A DNA stretch of 32,993 nt from Methylobacterium haplocladii (lineage in GTDB: Bacteria; Pseudomonadota; Alphaproteobacteria; Rhizobiales; Beijerinckiaceae): NCBI RefSeq assembly GCF_007992175.1, contig NZ_BJZT01000049.1, positions 1 through 32,993 of the forward strand. Reading direction: 5' to 3'. Below are positions 16,332-24,429 of this stretch, piece by piece (positions within the stretch are counted from its first letter, which is position 1; each line of letters starts with the position of its first letter). Under the pieces are notes generated by a model. It saw nothing but the letters and a program-made list of their open reading frames with translations, was not told the DNA's origin and made no database searches. The translations under genes were made by a program, and so were the position numbers.

Positions 16332-16368
16332 GAAGCAGGAGGACGCCGATCCGGCGTCCTCCTGCTTC
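16332..16368. repeat. Perfect 17-bp inverted repeat
   Basis: The left arm is GAAGCAGGAGGACGCCG, the loop is ATC and the right arm is its exact complement. There is no T run on either side, so it is not a classical terminator. It sits about 50 bases outside the possible transposon end. Confidence 0.75.
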
Positions 16369-16422
16369 GGGTTGGACCTCGATCCGTTGCAGACGACCTA
16401 TCGAAGGCCGCCTTCTGTAGAG

Positions 16423-16534
16423 TCAGGCATAAAATGGGTTCTACGTAGATCGCAAGCTATTGAATCTACGTGCATATTTTTGACGTCGCTCGCGGAAAAC
16501 AACGAAAGATGGGGTATTCCTCAGGCATAAGATG
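16423..16534 (+). repeat. Direct repeat pair TCAGGCATAARATG, possible TnsB-binding sites
   Basis: TCAGGCATAAAATG (16423-16436) and TCAGGCATAAGATG (16521-16534) match at 13 of 14 bases and are 98 bases apart. Two weaker units sharing GCATA lie at 16472 and 16556. A TGT starts seven bases before the first copy. Short, irregularly spaced direct repeats behind a terminal TGT are what Tn7-like ends look like. No matching inverted set was found on the other side. Confidence 0.4.
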
Positions 16535-16591
16535 CTGAGACGGAACGATCTCACTGCATATTGAAGCGTCTGGCGCCGAAGCGAAGGCATG

Positions 16592-16624
16592 AAAAAGCCC
16601 TCGCGGCTTTCTTCCGCGAGGGCT
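16592..16624 (-). terminator. Rho-independent terminator of the tns operon
   Basis: A perfect 11-bp stem (AGCCCTCGCGG with CCGCGAGGGCT) closes a 7-base loop. On the minus strand it is followed by five T residues. It lies 25 bases after the tniQ stop. Confidence 0.9.
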
Positions 16625-16648
16625 CGAATGCGTTGCCGTCGAGGTGCG

Positions 16649-18490
16649 TCAGAGACGCTGAAGATCCGATCTTCGGTAGAAGGCCGCGCCCACTTCCTCG
16701 CGTCTGATCGCCGGTTCGACACCGATCGCGGTCAGCCGCTTCTGGATCTTGAGGAAATGGATTCCTGTCGTCTCCATCGCTTCGAATAGCGTCGCGTATT
16801 CCTGGCGGAACTCATCGAACACGGTTTGCCCGACCACTCGGATGGGGCAGCGATTCAGCGGACTGACGATCTCCTCGGTTCTCAGATATCCGAGGTCGAT
16901 GAGGCTCCGTACGACCTTCGTGTTCGTGCGCATCGTCGTCTCGATGGTCTTGGCGGTCAGCCATCCATCCATCGACCCACGCAAGACCGAACGGATCTCG
17001 GACACGCGCACGAGGAGCGCTGCGAACCCACGTTCGCTCGTGCGTCGACCGACCCATGAGAGCTTTCGGTCGAGCACCAGGCGGACGATCTCGATCGTGC
17101 TGCAGCAGACCCGCTTCACCGCCTTCTTGACGTCGGCCATATCCTCGTCCGGATCTTCGACCGGAACGGCATCGACGAACATGCGCTCGAGAAAGGCGTC
17201 GAGATCACGCCGCCTGAACAGGTGGTCGAGATCCGGCCGCTTCGGAAACATGGGCGCGACGAGGCCGGAATCGACCAGGAGCTTCGTCTGAACGCGCCCG
17301 GCGCCGAGATATGGCTCGATCTCGGTCATGAAGAGACCGTCGACGGCGTCCGTCAGGATCTGCGCCGCCGCAGCAGCGTCGAAGGTCGCGTTGCCGTACG
17401 GGAGCTCCATCTGCTCGTTCGTCAAGACGCCGGCGGCATGCAGGACCTTGCGAAGACGCTTGGGGTGGACCTCGATCTCCTGGGAGGCCGAACGGACGGA
17501 ATGCAGGACGCGCCGCTCGATCGGCTTTCCGAAGATGATGTCGCCGGGGCCGAAGGGCATGTGCTCGATCATGAAGTCCGAGACGAGATCGCGGACGACG
17601 TCGAAATCAGGATGCGGCACGCCGAAAGCCAGGAAAGTGAAGAATCGCCCGAGCACGGCTTGCGGACCTTCGGTCGCGCTGCGCGAGTACGGATAGGTCC
17701 GTAGGAGGTCCTTCATGAACTCCCGGATCCCGGCCTCGCCGCGGCATGCGATGCGGAAACCGCTTTCTCCGGCATCCGCCCACTCGCTCTCCGAGAGCTT
17801 GTTCGCACGCACCTCCCGTCCGAAGCGATCGACCGTTCCGATCGTTTCACAGATCGCCATGCCGACATGGAGCGGCAGCCCATCGAGCCATGGCGCATTC
17901 CCGACCGCCCCCGCGAGCCTGCCGAGAACGTAGAGCTCGAGGCCGGAGGCGGATCGACGCGTAGCGCGGTCCGCCATCGCTCCGAGATCTGGTAGCAGCG
18001 GCTTCATGACCTGCGCGAAATCGTGGGTCTTCGACGGCGGCGTGATCGGGCCGGCGTCGAAGATTTCCATGCCGTGGAGGGGACAGGTGCGGATCGAAGC
18101 GATCGACCAGATCGTCCGGCCGTAGGCCGCCGCCTCCGGCTTCGATGCGCCGGAGCAGTCGTCGAGGAGACATGCCGGGCAGAAACGCAGGGACGTCCTG
18201 ACAAGACTGCTCTTCGAGAAGCGTTCGCCCCGAAAGAGGTGCCCCTCGGGGACGCGACGGAACGCGTCGGCGGCAAGCATGGCCGGATCGGCTCCGGACA
18301 GGTCGGCGAGAGCCGTCAAGGCGCCCGGTTGTCCGTCGACAACCTTTCCGAAATCGATCCCCATGTCGGTGCAGAACGTCCTCGCACCGGCATCTTCGGT
18401 CAGGTGTAGTTGCGCCAACCGCGAGGCGAGGGAGGTCGGAGCCTCCCCCGCCAGATGCGGCAGCGTGGGATGCAGCCGCTTGCCGGTCAT
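16649..18490 (-). CDS. tniQ: TniQ/TnsD-family target-selection protein
   Basis: This 613-residue protein begins MTGKRLHPTLPHLAGEAPTS, the pattern of TniQ N-termini where a short proline-containing strand leads into GE-x-x-x-SLASRLA. A zinc-finger motif follows: RFCPACLLDD (Cys 104 and 107) and TCPLHG (Cys 136, His 139). The remaining 450 residues are much longer than in minimal TniQ proteins and resemble the TnsD size class, with a possible winged-helix region. TnsD/TniQ proteins bind the target site and recruit TnsC. The ATG overlaps the tnsC stop by four bases (ATGA), so translation is coupled. The attachment site it recognises cannot be read from the sequence. Confidence 0.88.
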   Translation of the reverse strand: MTGKRLHPTLPHLAGEAPTSLASRLAQLHLTEDAGARTFCTDMGIDFGKVVDGQPGALTALADLSGADPAMLAADAFRRVPEGHLFRGERFSKSSLVRTSLRFCPACLLDDCSGASKPEAAAYGRTIWSIASIRTCPLHGMEIFDAGPITPPSKTHDFAQVMKPLLPDLGAMADRATRRSASGLELYVLGRLAGAVGNAPWLDGLPLHVGMAICETIGTVDRFGREVRANKLSESEWADAGESGFRIACRGEAGIREFMKDLLRTYPYSRSATEGPQAVLGRFFTFLAFGVPHPDFDVVRDLVSDFMIEHMPFGPGDIIFGKPIERRVLHSVRSASQEIEVHPKRLRKVLHAAGVLTNEQMELPYGNATFDAAAAAQILTDAVDGLFMTEIEPYLGAGRVQTKLLVDSGLVAPMFPKRPDLDHLFRRRDLDAFLERMFVDAVPVEDPDEDMADVKKAVKRVCCSTIEIVRLVLDRKLSWVGRRTSERGFAALLVRVSEIRSVLRGSMDGWLTAKTIETTMRTNTKVVRSLIDLGYLRTEEIVSPLNRCPIRVVGQTVFDEFRQEYATLFEAMETTGIHFLKIQKRLTAIGVEPAIRREEVGAAFYRRSDLQRL

Positions 18491-19656
18491 TTCGTCTTAC
18501 CCTGCTTCCCGGCCGGCTTCTTCGGCTTGCGGACTGCCGGCGGCGCCGATTTCGACGCCTTCGGGTTCGTCGGCTCGATATCTGCACGGGGACGATCCAG
18601 AACCTGCTGGGGATCCGTTTCCCGCCACCCGACCGCGAGGAAGGGGTTCGAGGAGTTCGGGCACCCGCTTCGGGACCTGTAGACCTCGGCGAAATGGCTC
18701 GGACGAAGCTTGCCGCTACCTTCGAGGAACGCCTCCTCGATCGCGTCGCACGCGATCTCCATCGTGATGCCGAGGGCATAGTTGGCACCGTGGATCAGGC
18801 GAGCGGCGAGATCCTCGACGACCGTGTGCTCGAGCTTGAGCGGAGTGAGCTCGATCAGATCCTCCAGGGTGTCCGCGATCAAGTCGACGTCGCCTTCGAT
18901 CGACAACCGCTTGAGCTCTACGAACTTGCAGCGCCTGCGGACTTGGCCGTCGGTGCGCAGGAAGTCCGCGAGCTCGCAGGTTCCCGACAAGACGAGCAGC
19001 ATCGGCTTTTCGCGGCCCTGGATCAGACTCTTGATGGTGTTGAGGATGCGCTTCTTCTGGTCGACGTTGGCCGTCTGGGTGACGTGCTGCATCTCGTCGA
19101 TATGGACGATCCGCACGCCCTGCGCGTCGATGCGACGTCGGACATCCTCCCAGATCAGATGCTCCTTCCTGTCGCGCTGGATGGGGTAGCCGAGTTCGGG
19201 AAGCATCTTGCGACCGAGCTGCATCAAGGTGCAGGGCGAAGGCGCGACGACCGAGACGAGCACCTCTTCGACGATCTCGCGACGCTGCCTGAACAGTCTC
19301 TTGAGCGAACGGGACTTGCCGGCGCCGGTCTCTCCGATGAGGACCAGGATCCTCCCCTCGGGCCTGTCGGCCTCTTCGTCCGCGTCGAGATCGTCGTCGT
19401 CGTCGTCGTAGTCGTCGTCCGCGAGTTGATCGCCCTCGGCGTTCCGGGCGTCGGAGTTCCGCGCCGGGATCTCGATGTCGGGACCGGGCACCAGTCCCAT
19501 GACGCCAAGAAGACGGTCGAACGTTTTCGCGAGCAGGTCGTACGCGGGCGGCGGCAGGAACATCCGCCGCACGCGGCGCAACAGCTTGTTGATCGGGATC
19601 GAATTAGCCGGGCGGTCGGCCGGCTCGTCCGGGGGAAGAGCGACTTCGCTACTCAC
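18487..19656 (-). CDS. tnsC: TnsC-type AAA+ transposition regulator
   Basis: This 389-residue AAA+ ATPase has a Walker A motif GETGAGKS (residues 108-115), a Walker B segment RIVHIDEMQ (Asp187, Glu188) and a sensor strand LVLSGT near 222-226, all as in the TnsC/TniB/MuB group. These proteins bridge the target selector and the transposase and discourage insertion into occupied sites. Before the ATPase core is a very acidic run (about residues 80-98, mostly Asp and Glu), encoded by a near-repeat of GAC/GAT codons. A lysine/proline-rich tail ends the protein. The start is a GTG with a GGAG site, one base after the tnsB stop, and the gene's end overlaps tniQ. Confidence 0.93.
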   Translation of the reverse strand: MSSEVALPPDEPADRPANSIPINKLLRRVRRMFLPPPAYDLLAKTFDRLLGVMGLVPGPDIEIPARNSDARNAEGDQLADDDYDDDDDDLDADEEADRPEGRILVLIGETGAGKSRSLKRLFRQRREIVEEVLVSVVAPSPCTLMQLGRKMLPELGYPIQRDRKEHLIWEDVRRRIDAQGVRIVHIDEMQHVTQTANVDQKKRILNTIKSLIQGREKPMLLVLSGTCELADFLRTDGQVRRRCKFVELKRLSIEGDVDLIADTLEDLIELTPLKLEHTVVEDLAARLIHGANYALGITMEIACDAIEEAFLEGSGKLRPSHFAEVYRSRSGCPNSSNPFLAVGWRETDPQQVLDRPRADIEPTNPKASKSAPPAVRKPKKPAGKQGKTK

Positions 19657-19657
19657 T

Positions 19658-22021
19658 TCACTTCTCCAGTTTCACGGTGGTACGCCTCCGGCGGGGGCCG
19701 GCGGGCTCGGTTGCATCCGGGACGGGCGCGCTTCGGGCCTCTTCGGCCTCCGGCGCCGCCGAACGGTCCGGCACGCATGGGGGAATGGGTGTGGACCCGG
19801 TCGGCAGGTCTGCGGCCGGAACATCGGCTGCGGAGGTCGGGCGGAGCGCCGGGACGGACGAGGAGCCGGCCACGACGCGAGAAGCTCCGACGGCGAAACT
19901 GAGAGACCCCGGTAGTGCGAAGGTCGAGGGCAGCGTCCCCGTCCGCGAGGACTGCGACGGCAAGGCGGTCGGCATCACAGAGGCGAGCCCCGGAAAGTCT
20001 TCCGACGCCGGGACCGCAAAACCGATACTAAGCTTGCCTTCGTAGTGCTCAATCCGATCGCAATCGTATTCGATTCCCTTGAGGTCCGCGATCTCGACGG
20101 CTCTGCGATGCGTCCTCTGAATTTCTTCGATCGTCTTCAAGATGATCGGCAGACGCATCTGCGCGACGTCTTCGTACCTGCGGGACAGCTCTTCCGAGGC
20201 CTGGATCCAGTCGTCCAGCCGGCGCCCTTCCATGAAGCGCGTCCTGCACGGGACCGTAATGAAGCCGACGCTGTCCGGATCCAGGCGGACCGAGATCGCA
20301 CCCAGATTGTACGGGTCGACCTTCACCTCCGCCTCGGTGTCGCCTTTGCGACGGCACCAGGCCTGGAGCTCTTCTGAGCTGTAGTCCAAACCCAGGACGC
20401 GGATGCCCGTCATACGGGTGGGTCGCTTCAAGTCGATCCCGAAGCTGATCCGCATCCGGCAGGGATCCGGAGCGGGCATCGGCGGGAGCAACTTCGTCAA
20501 CCGCACCCATGCATCGCGCGGCGTCTCGCCACCGAGGCCGGCGTGCTTCTTGTGGTGATAGATGTCGACGCACCAGCGGACGAGCAGATGCGAAAACTGC
20601 TCGACGGTCAGCACCGCCCGAAGCTGAGCCGGATAGTCGCCGAGTGCCGCGATACTGCCGCCCGTATTACCTTCGAACCGCTTCAACAATCCTTCCAGGA
20701 CGGTCCTGAAGAACCGCTCGATGAAGGCGCGCAACTGCGGCTGCGCTGCCGGAGGATTGAAAACGTCGGCAAGCAGGGAGACCGCGCGGAACTGAAACCA
20801 AGACTTGACGAAGGCCGACCCCTGATCGGTCGTCAGCATCCACGGCGGCCCGCACTGGTCCCAGGGACTGAGAGCGCCAGCCGCCCGACCGATGCCGGTC
20901 TTGTCGTAGAAGACCATGCGCAGCGTATCGAGCGCGACCTGAGAGCTCTCGCTTCGCGCCAGCTTCATTCCGAGGATGCAACGAGACGCGACGTCTATCG
21001 CTACGCAGAGGTACCAGCGATTACGCTCGATCTGGATCCGGAGCTTGGGAGATAGATGCTTCCAGACTTCAGTATCTACGAGCAGAAGGTGTAGATCGAC
21101 ATTGTAATAATCCATCTCCACACGCTCGAGAGCGTAATGGACGTCCAGACCTGCGCCGATCAGCTTGCGTTTACGGTGGGCGGCTTCGTGCCCGAGGCGC
21201 GCGTAATCGACCTCCCAATCGTCGAGCTTGGCGATCTCCAGACAAAATCGGGAGAAGGAAGGCAGATGATCAAGAGGGCGACCCTCGTCGCGAAAGCGAT
21301 TGTTGAGTGCATTGAAGGCAACCTTGAAGTCGTCATAGACGTTTCGTCTGTTCGGACAGTGTGGTCGGCAGTATTGGTGAGCATAATCCTCTAGGAGCGT
21401 GTACGTTTCGGGAGAGAACCGACCATTGTGATTGCCCGATCTGTTTCGACCATCCCGCAGCTCGACGAAGTCCCAGTCGGCTGCTTCCAGCTTTTCGATC
21501 CAGCTTTGCAGAGTGCTGCCGTTCAGAGCGGCATCGAAGTTGTTGCGGCAGCCACGCTTCTTCGGGGGCGGGGAAGGATCGTTGACATTGCGATTGGGCT
21601 TCTGCTTCAGAAGGCCGAGCGTCGCAGATATCAGTTCCGCGGCACGCTTGAATCCATCTGCGGTACGCGATATTTTTTTATTGTAGTATAGCTTGTAATA
21701 CTCCGTGATGCATTCAATTTTAAATTCGATATCGTTTTGGTCTTTCAATGGTAGATGTGAAATGGAAATTGGATGTTTGCGGGCACGTTCGACCACGCTG
21801 CGTGGGCGAAAGTAATCGTCTTCGCGCCTGAAGGTCGAAGTAAGGGCTTCCGCGTTGTAAACCGTATGCGTGACGAGCATCGTCACGTCCGGATCGTGGA
21901 CCTTTTTTAACTTGTGACCCTTTGCTGAAGTCCTGACGAGCCGCCATACGTCGCCCCAGGCGTGGATACGGGCACCGTCGTCGATCGGCGTGATCGCGGC
22001 GAGCGGATTGCGGGCGGCCAT
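19658..22021 (-). CDS. tnsB: TnsB-type DDE transposase
   Basis: This 787-residue transposase has a retroviral-integrase-like core. The probable catalytic residues are Asp304 (EMDYYNVDLHLL), Asp399 (LTTDQGSAF) and Glu435 (RAFIERFFRT). The last two are 35 residues apart, giving a D,D(35)E arrangement. The N-terminal 280 residues should hold the DNA-binding helix-turn-helix domains (e.g. NGSTLQSWIEKLEAADWD). A beta-barrel and a long helix follow the core, and the tail from about residue 670 is a disordered Pro/Ser/Ala-rich linker ending in RRRRTTVKLEK, probably the TnsC-contacting end. The ATG at 22021 shares its A with the tnsA stop (TGATG). The frame upstream is shadow of tnsA. One AT-rich patch near codons 85-120 differs from its surroundings. 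Confidence 0.94.
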   Translation of the reverse strand: MAARNPLAAITPIDDGARIHAWGDVWRLVRTSAKGHKLKKVHDPDVTMLVTHTVYNAEALTSTFRREDDYFRPRSVVERARKHPISISHLPLKDQNDIEFKIECITEYYKLYYNKKISRTADGFKRAAELISATLGLLKQKPNRNVNDPSPPPKKRGCRNNFDAALNGSTLQSWIEKLEAADWDFVELRDGRNRSGNHNGRFSPETYTLLEDYAHQYCRPHCPNRRNVYDDFKVAFNALNNRFRDEGRPLDHLPSFSRFCLEIAKLDDWEVDYARLGHEAAHRKRKLIGAGLDVHYALERVEMDYYNVDLHLLLVDTEVWKHLSPKLRIQIERNRWYLCVAIDVASRCILGMKLARSESSQVALDTLRMVFYDKTGIGRAAGALSPWDQCGPPWMLTTDQGSAFVKSWFQFRAVSLLADVFNPPAAQPQLRAFIERFFRTVLEGLLKRFEGNTGGSIAALGDYPAQLRAVLTVEQFSHLLVRWCVDIYHHKKHAGLGGETPRDAWVRLTKLLPPMPAPDPCRMRISFGIDLKRPTRMTGIRVLGLDYSSEELQAWCRRKGDTEAEVKVDPYNLGAISVRLDPDSVGFITVPCRTRFMEGRRLDDWIQASEELSRRYEDVAQMRLPIILKTIEEIQRTHRRAVEIADLKGIEYDCDRIEHYEGKLSIGFAVPASEDFPGLASVMPTALPSQSSRTGTLPSTFALPGSLSFAVGASRVVAGSSSVPALRPTSAADVPAADLPTGSTPIPPCVPDRSAAPEAEEARSAPVPDATEPAGPRRRRTTVKLEK

Positions 22022-22851
22022 CAGATCACGCGCTGCGGATGTTCGAACCGAGCAGCCGCGAGAAAGACACGGCTCCCGTAACCGATGCGACCCTCCTCGA
22101 AGACGACGAGCCAACCGCGATCGATGAGGCGCAGGGCGGCAACGAAGGCCACGCCGCCGAGACCGCTTGCGGCGACGAGTTCTTCGATCGTGCTCGTCGC
22201 TCCGGCGCTGGCCAGCAGATCGAGGACGACGTCTTCCGCCGCGAGTGGAGGGCAGCGGCGAACGTAGCGGAGCAGCTTCGCGTTCGCGACCGTATCCGGA
22301 TGGAGCCCCACCTCGGTCAGCAACAGGACCTCGTCCGCATGATCCGCGCACAGCTGCGACGCGATCAGCTTCATCGTCGAATCCCAGAAGCCGCGTTCGA
22401 CGAATATGAGCGGCTTCACCTGAATATAGATGCGCCTTGAATCGGCAGTTACTATGAAGAAATCGAACGTATGTTCGCGCTCGATACCGTCGATATCGTA
22501 GAAACAGATCGGCTCCGGCTGTTCGACCATGTATTCCGGCCGCAACAATCCGTCGATGACGATGGCCCAGTTGTATTCGAGGCCGCTCTCTACGCTGATA
22601 ATGCGGTAGGCGCCTTCGGAAGTGATCGGGAGGGTGGCACGGGCCGAGCCTTTCGAGCGCGGCGCGACGTGACGAGCTGCGAGGCTTTCTCCCGGGTCGT
22701 TCCAGTACGCCGGTTCGAAGGCGGGGAGGTATGGCGGCAGCTCGAGGAGCGCTGTTTCGAGGTCCGCAGGCCAACTCACCTTACGGAGTTCTCGACCAGC
22801 GAGATTCTCCGAGGTCGGTGCAGCTTCCGTGGCCGATAGCCTGATCGACAC
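22021..22851 (-). CDS. tnsA: TnsA-type endonuclease
   Basis: This 276-residue protein was assigned as TnsA from its place before tnsB and its nuclease pattern: a glutamate helix ESGLEYNWAIVIDGLLRP, then EQPEPICFYD, an aspartate strand HTFDFFIV (Asp130) and RRIYIQVKP (Gln144, Lys146). E-D-QxK is the active-site signature of TnsA. A winged-helix C-terminal domain follows (STIEELVAASGLGGVAFVAA, then LRLIDRGWLVVFEEGRIG). TnsA cuts the 5' ends of the element and works together with TnsB. A GTG start at 22851 is preceded by GGAGAAG seven bases away. The open frame continues to 23118 but is not protein-like there. The first 75 residues before the nuclease are unusual. Confidence 0.85.
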   Translation of the reverse strand: MSIRLSATEAAPTSENLAGRELRKVSWPADLETALLELPPYLPAFEPAYWNDPGESLAARHVAPRSKGSARATLPITSEGAYRIISVESGLEYNWAIVIDGLLRPEYMVEQPEPICFYDIDGIEREHTFDFFIVTADSRRIYIQVKPLIFVERGFWDSTMKLIASQLCADHADEVLLLTEVGLHPDTVANAKLLRYVRRCPPLAAEDVVLDLLASAGATSTIEELVAASGLGGVAFVAALRLIDRGWLVVFEEGRIGYGSRVFLAAARFEHPQRVI

Positions 22852-23042
22852 AATACTTCTCCATGACCAGGCGCGCGTTAACCAGCGCAGCCGAATGCCT
22901 CGACACGGACCTGGAAGGCCCGAATTGCGTGTTGCGAGGGGAGTCCGGAGGTGCGATACCGATGTGGTCCGCGATGCGGACACGACTCGGCGGTCGCCCG
23001 GGCCCAAAGGCCCGTTCGTCGACCTACGGTTGCCCCGGTAGC

Positions 23043-23086
23043 AGGATCGTTCGGCGCAGTTTGTCGCTGTCGGGCCGAATGATCCT
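23043..23086 (+). repeat. 13-bp stem-loop with one G-U pair
   Basis: AGGATCGTTCGGC pairs with GCCGAATGATCCT across an 18-base loop. Twelve pairs are Watson-Crick and one is G-U when read on the + strand. Confidence 0.65.
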
Positions 23087-23093
23087 CTGGGTA

Positions 23094-23139
23094 CTCTTGA
23101 AAGTGTGCGGCCCTGCAAGGCCGTGCACTTTCAGAAGAG
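23094..23139 (+). repeat. 19-bp bulged stem-loop with two G-U pairs
   Basis: GAAAGTGTGCGGCC pairs with GGCCGTGCACTTTC around the loop CTGCAA. Two central pairs are U-G and G-U on the + strand. Beyond a 2-base bulge, CTCTT pairs with AAGAG. It has no T run and is not a classical terminator. Confidence 0.65.
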
Positions 23140-23495
23140 CTTTCCTGCTCCGCACGGGCCAACTCTCAGACTTTGCTGAAGAGCGGTCACGGCACAGATG
23201 ACCCAGCCCCAAGTTGGGGTGTCAGGTGCAATGGCTGGGGTCCCTCGTTCCATGACGAGAGCTGCGTGGTCCATGCCGGGTTGCCGGCAATTGCCTCGCC
23301 TGAGCCTCGGAGCCTGCTCAGGTGTGCTGGGACCTCAAGGTCGGCCGCGACGAAGCTGAAAGCTGCGCCTCCGAAAGAAATCGGCCGCCGCAAAGCTGTG
23401 CCAGGCGCAGCCGTTCCTTGCAATCGGAGTCGTGCGGGCCGCCTTCAAGACCTTCGACGTTGGTTAACGATCGCCCGAAGCAATGCCGCGGTTCG

Positions 23496-24116
23496 TCACA
23501 AGCGCCGATCTGGGAACAGCTCCACCGTATCCCGCGCCGACACCCGCCTTCGAATGCCGGCTTCCGGCTGCAAACCGTCCTTCATGTCGATGAGTAGGTC
23601 GCCTCTGCAGACCAGCGACAAGACGGTCTCGAAAGGATCGGCGTCGGGATGGCGTACGCAGGCTGCGAGTTCGCGGATGGGATGACTTCCGCCGTCTTCG
23701 GACGCAATCAGGATACGTAATCGGTCGCCCGGCTGAACGGCGAGGCCGCGTGTTGCCCAGACGGCGCGTGCATCGGCGGCTCTGGGCTCGGCCAGAACAG
23801 TCGATTTCGCCAGTACGACCGCGCCGGGGCGCCTCTCTTGGAGCAGTCGCCCGTCCCCGTCATGCATCGCGGCGACGAGAACGCGAGTTCCGCCCAGGAT
23901 CAAATCAAGATTCAATTCGTCCCGTCCGGCTTCTGCCCCAAAAACTTGACCGATGGCTTCGATCGCCGGATCGAGAGTTGCTTGGATGAGCAGATCCCGG
24001 TGCCAGCGGGCTGGATACAAGATCGGCCGGATAGTCTTGAACGAACTGAATCCCGGATGGCGGCCCGGTTTCGGGAAGGGTGGCGTATCTGCCGCGATCG
24101 TAGTCTCGACTTGCAT
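23496..24116 (-). CDS. TnsA-like fold protein, apparently without catalytic residues
   Basis: This protein of about 206 residues is not obvious at first sight. Its pattern follows TnsA N-terminal-domain proteins: GFSSFKTIRPILYPARWHRD, a helix with DLLIQATLDPAIEAIGQ, then a strand ELNLDLIL (Asp about 71) and TRVLVAAM. In active relatives the helix carries a glutamate (ES-x-x-E-x-D) and the last strand reads Q/E-V-K; here these are Trp-His-Arg and Ala-Ala-Met. The C-terminal half also resembles a TnsA-like ending (HPIRELAACVRHPD, then ETVLSLVCRGDLLIDMKDGL). It may be a regulatory or decayed paralog. The ATG at 24116 has GGAG about ten bases upstream; the ATG at 24155 is possible. It lies upstream of tnsA on the same strand. 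The fold assignment is by eye. Confidence 0.55.
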   Translation of the reverse strand: MQVETTIAADTPPFPKPGRHPGFSSFKTIRPILYPARWHRDLLIQATLDPAIEAIGQVFGAEAGRDELNLDLILGGTRVLVAAMHDGDGRLLQERRPGAVVLAKSTVLAEPRAADARAVWATRGLAVQPGDRLRILIASEDGGSHPIRELAACVRHPDADPFETVLSLVCRGDLLIDMKDGLQPEAGIRRRVSARDTVELFPDRRL

Positions 24117-24429
24117 CCGAGCCGTTCTCCATTCGTTGCGACCGCTCGGACGCATGACGCGATCCGACGATCAGCCCTCGTCGTGTAGCTGCATCGATGT
24201 CCGCCCTGGCTTCGAGGGGTCGTTGTCCTGGACCCGGATCTCAGGTGCTTGAGGTCGCTGTCGACCGCGAAGATTGCTAACAGGCAAAATTTTCAGGTTC
24301 AAGCTATCGATTTGAGAGCCGAGAATATCGAGCACAACGATATGATTTTTATGAAGTATTAAATGAATATTGACTATAACCTGCTTCGCGCGCGCCCGAC
24401 GACCGAGTAGGCGCCGTCTTTGCATTCGG
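24117..24429. other. AT-rich gap between the TnsA-like and helix-turn-helix genes
   Basis: I see no gene in these 313 bases. The segment 24275-24385 is strikingly AT-rich for this genome. It probably contains the promoter of the TnsA-like gene, and perhaps of the operon behind it. No clear -35/-10 pair or terminator could be supported. Confidence 0.4.

Larger units (their letters stand above)
16072..16591. other. Gene-free junction between host genes and the Tn7-like module
   Basis: No convincing gene is seen in these 520 bases. The left part must hold the promoter of the response regulator. It contains a perfect 17-bp dyad at 16332-16368. From about 16416 rightward the base composition drops, and repeated units of a possible transposon end appear (separate entry). 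Confidence 0.5.
16416..22851 (-). mobile_element. Tn7-like transposition module (tnsA-tnsB-tnsC-tniQ)
   Basis: Four genes transcribed together on the minus strand encode a TnsA-type endonuclease, a DDE transposase, an AAA+ regulator and a TniQ target selector. tnsA/tnsB overlap by one base, tnsB and tnsC are one base apart, and tnsC/tniQ overlap by four bases. A strong terminator follows tniQ. The left limit given is the first base of a TGT that precedes repeated units at 16423-16534; this is a guess at the element end. The right end was not found. The element may extend to about 26 kb and include the genes at 23.5-25.9 kb as cargo. An AT-rich patch in tnsB (about 21,670-21,760) and lower GC overall support acquisition by transfer. 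Confidence 0.75.
22852..23495 (+). ncRNA. Gene-free, hairpin-rich region upstream of tnsA; candidate structured RNA
   Basis: No convincing protein gene lies in these 644 bases. Hairpins follow one another: 22999-23014 (6 bp), 23043-23086 (13 bp), 23094-23139 (14 bp continuous, then a 2-base bulge and 5 bp more, loop CTGCAA), 23203-23215, 23281-23295, 23299-23322 (7 bp) and a long-range pair at about 23361-23409. In the two largest stems all three non-Watson-Crick positions are G-U on the + strand (they would be A-C on the minus strand). That is what selection for RNA structure on + would leave. AGCAGGA (23040-23046) can also pair with TCCTGCT (23143-23149), giving an alternative fold. The region may also contain the right-hand sites of the transposon. 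No known RNA family was recognised. Confidence 0.4.

Noticed and set aside
22852..23118. N-terminal extension of tnsA to 23118
   Set aside because: The extra residues are not protein-like and overlap the hairpin region. The GTG at 22851 has a good GGAG site at the right distance.
22863..23423. Small open frames in the region upstream of tnsA (112 aa on +, 78 aa on -)
   Set aside because: They overlap each other on opposite strands, lack ribosome-binding sites and domains, and coincide with the hairpins.
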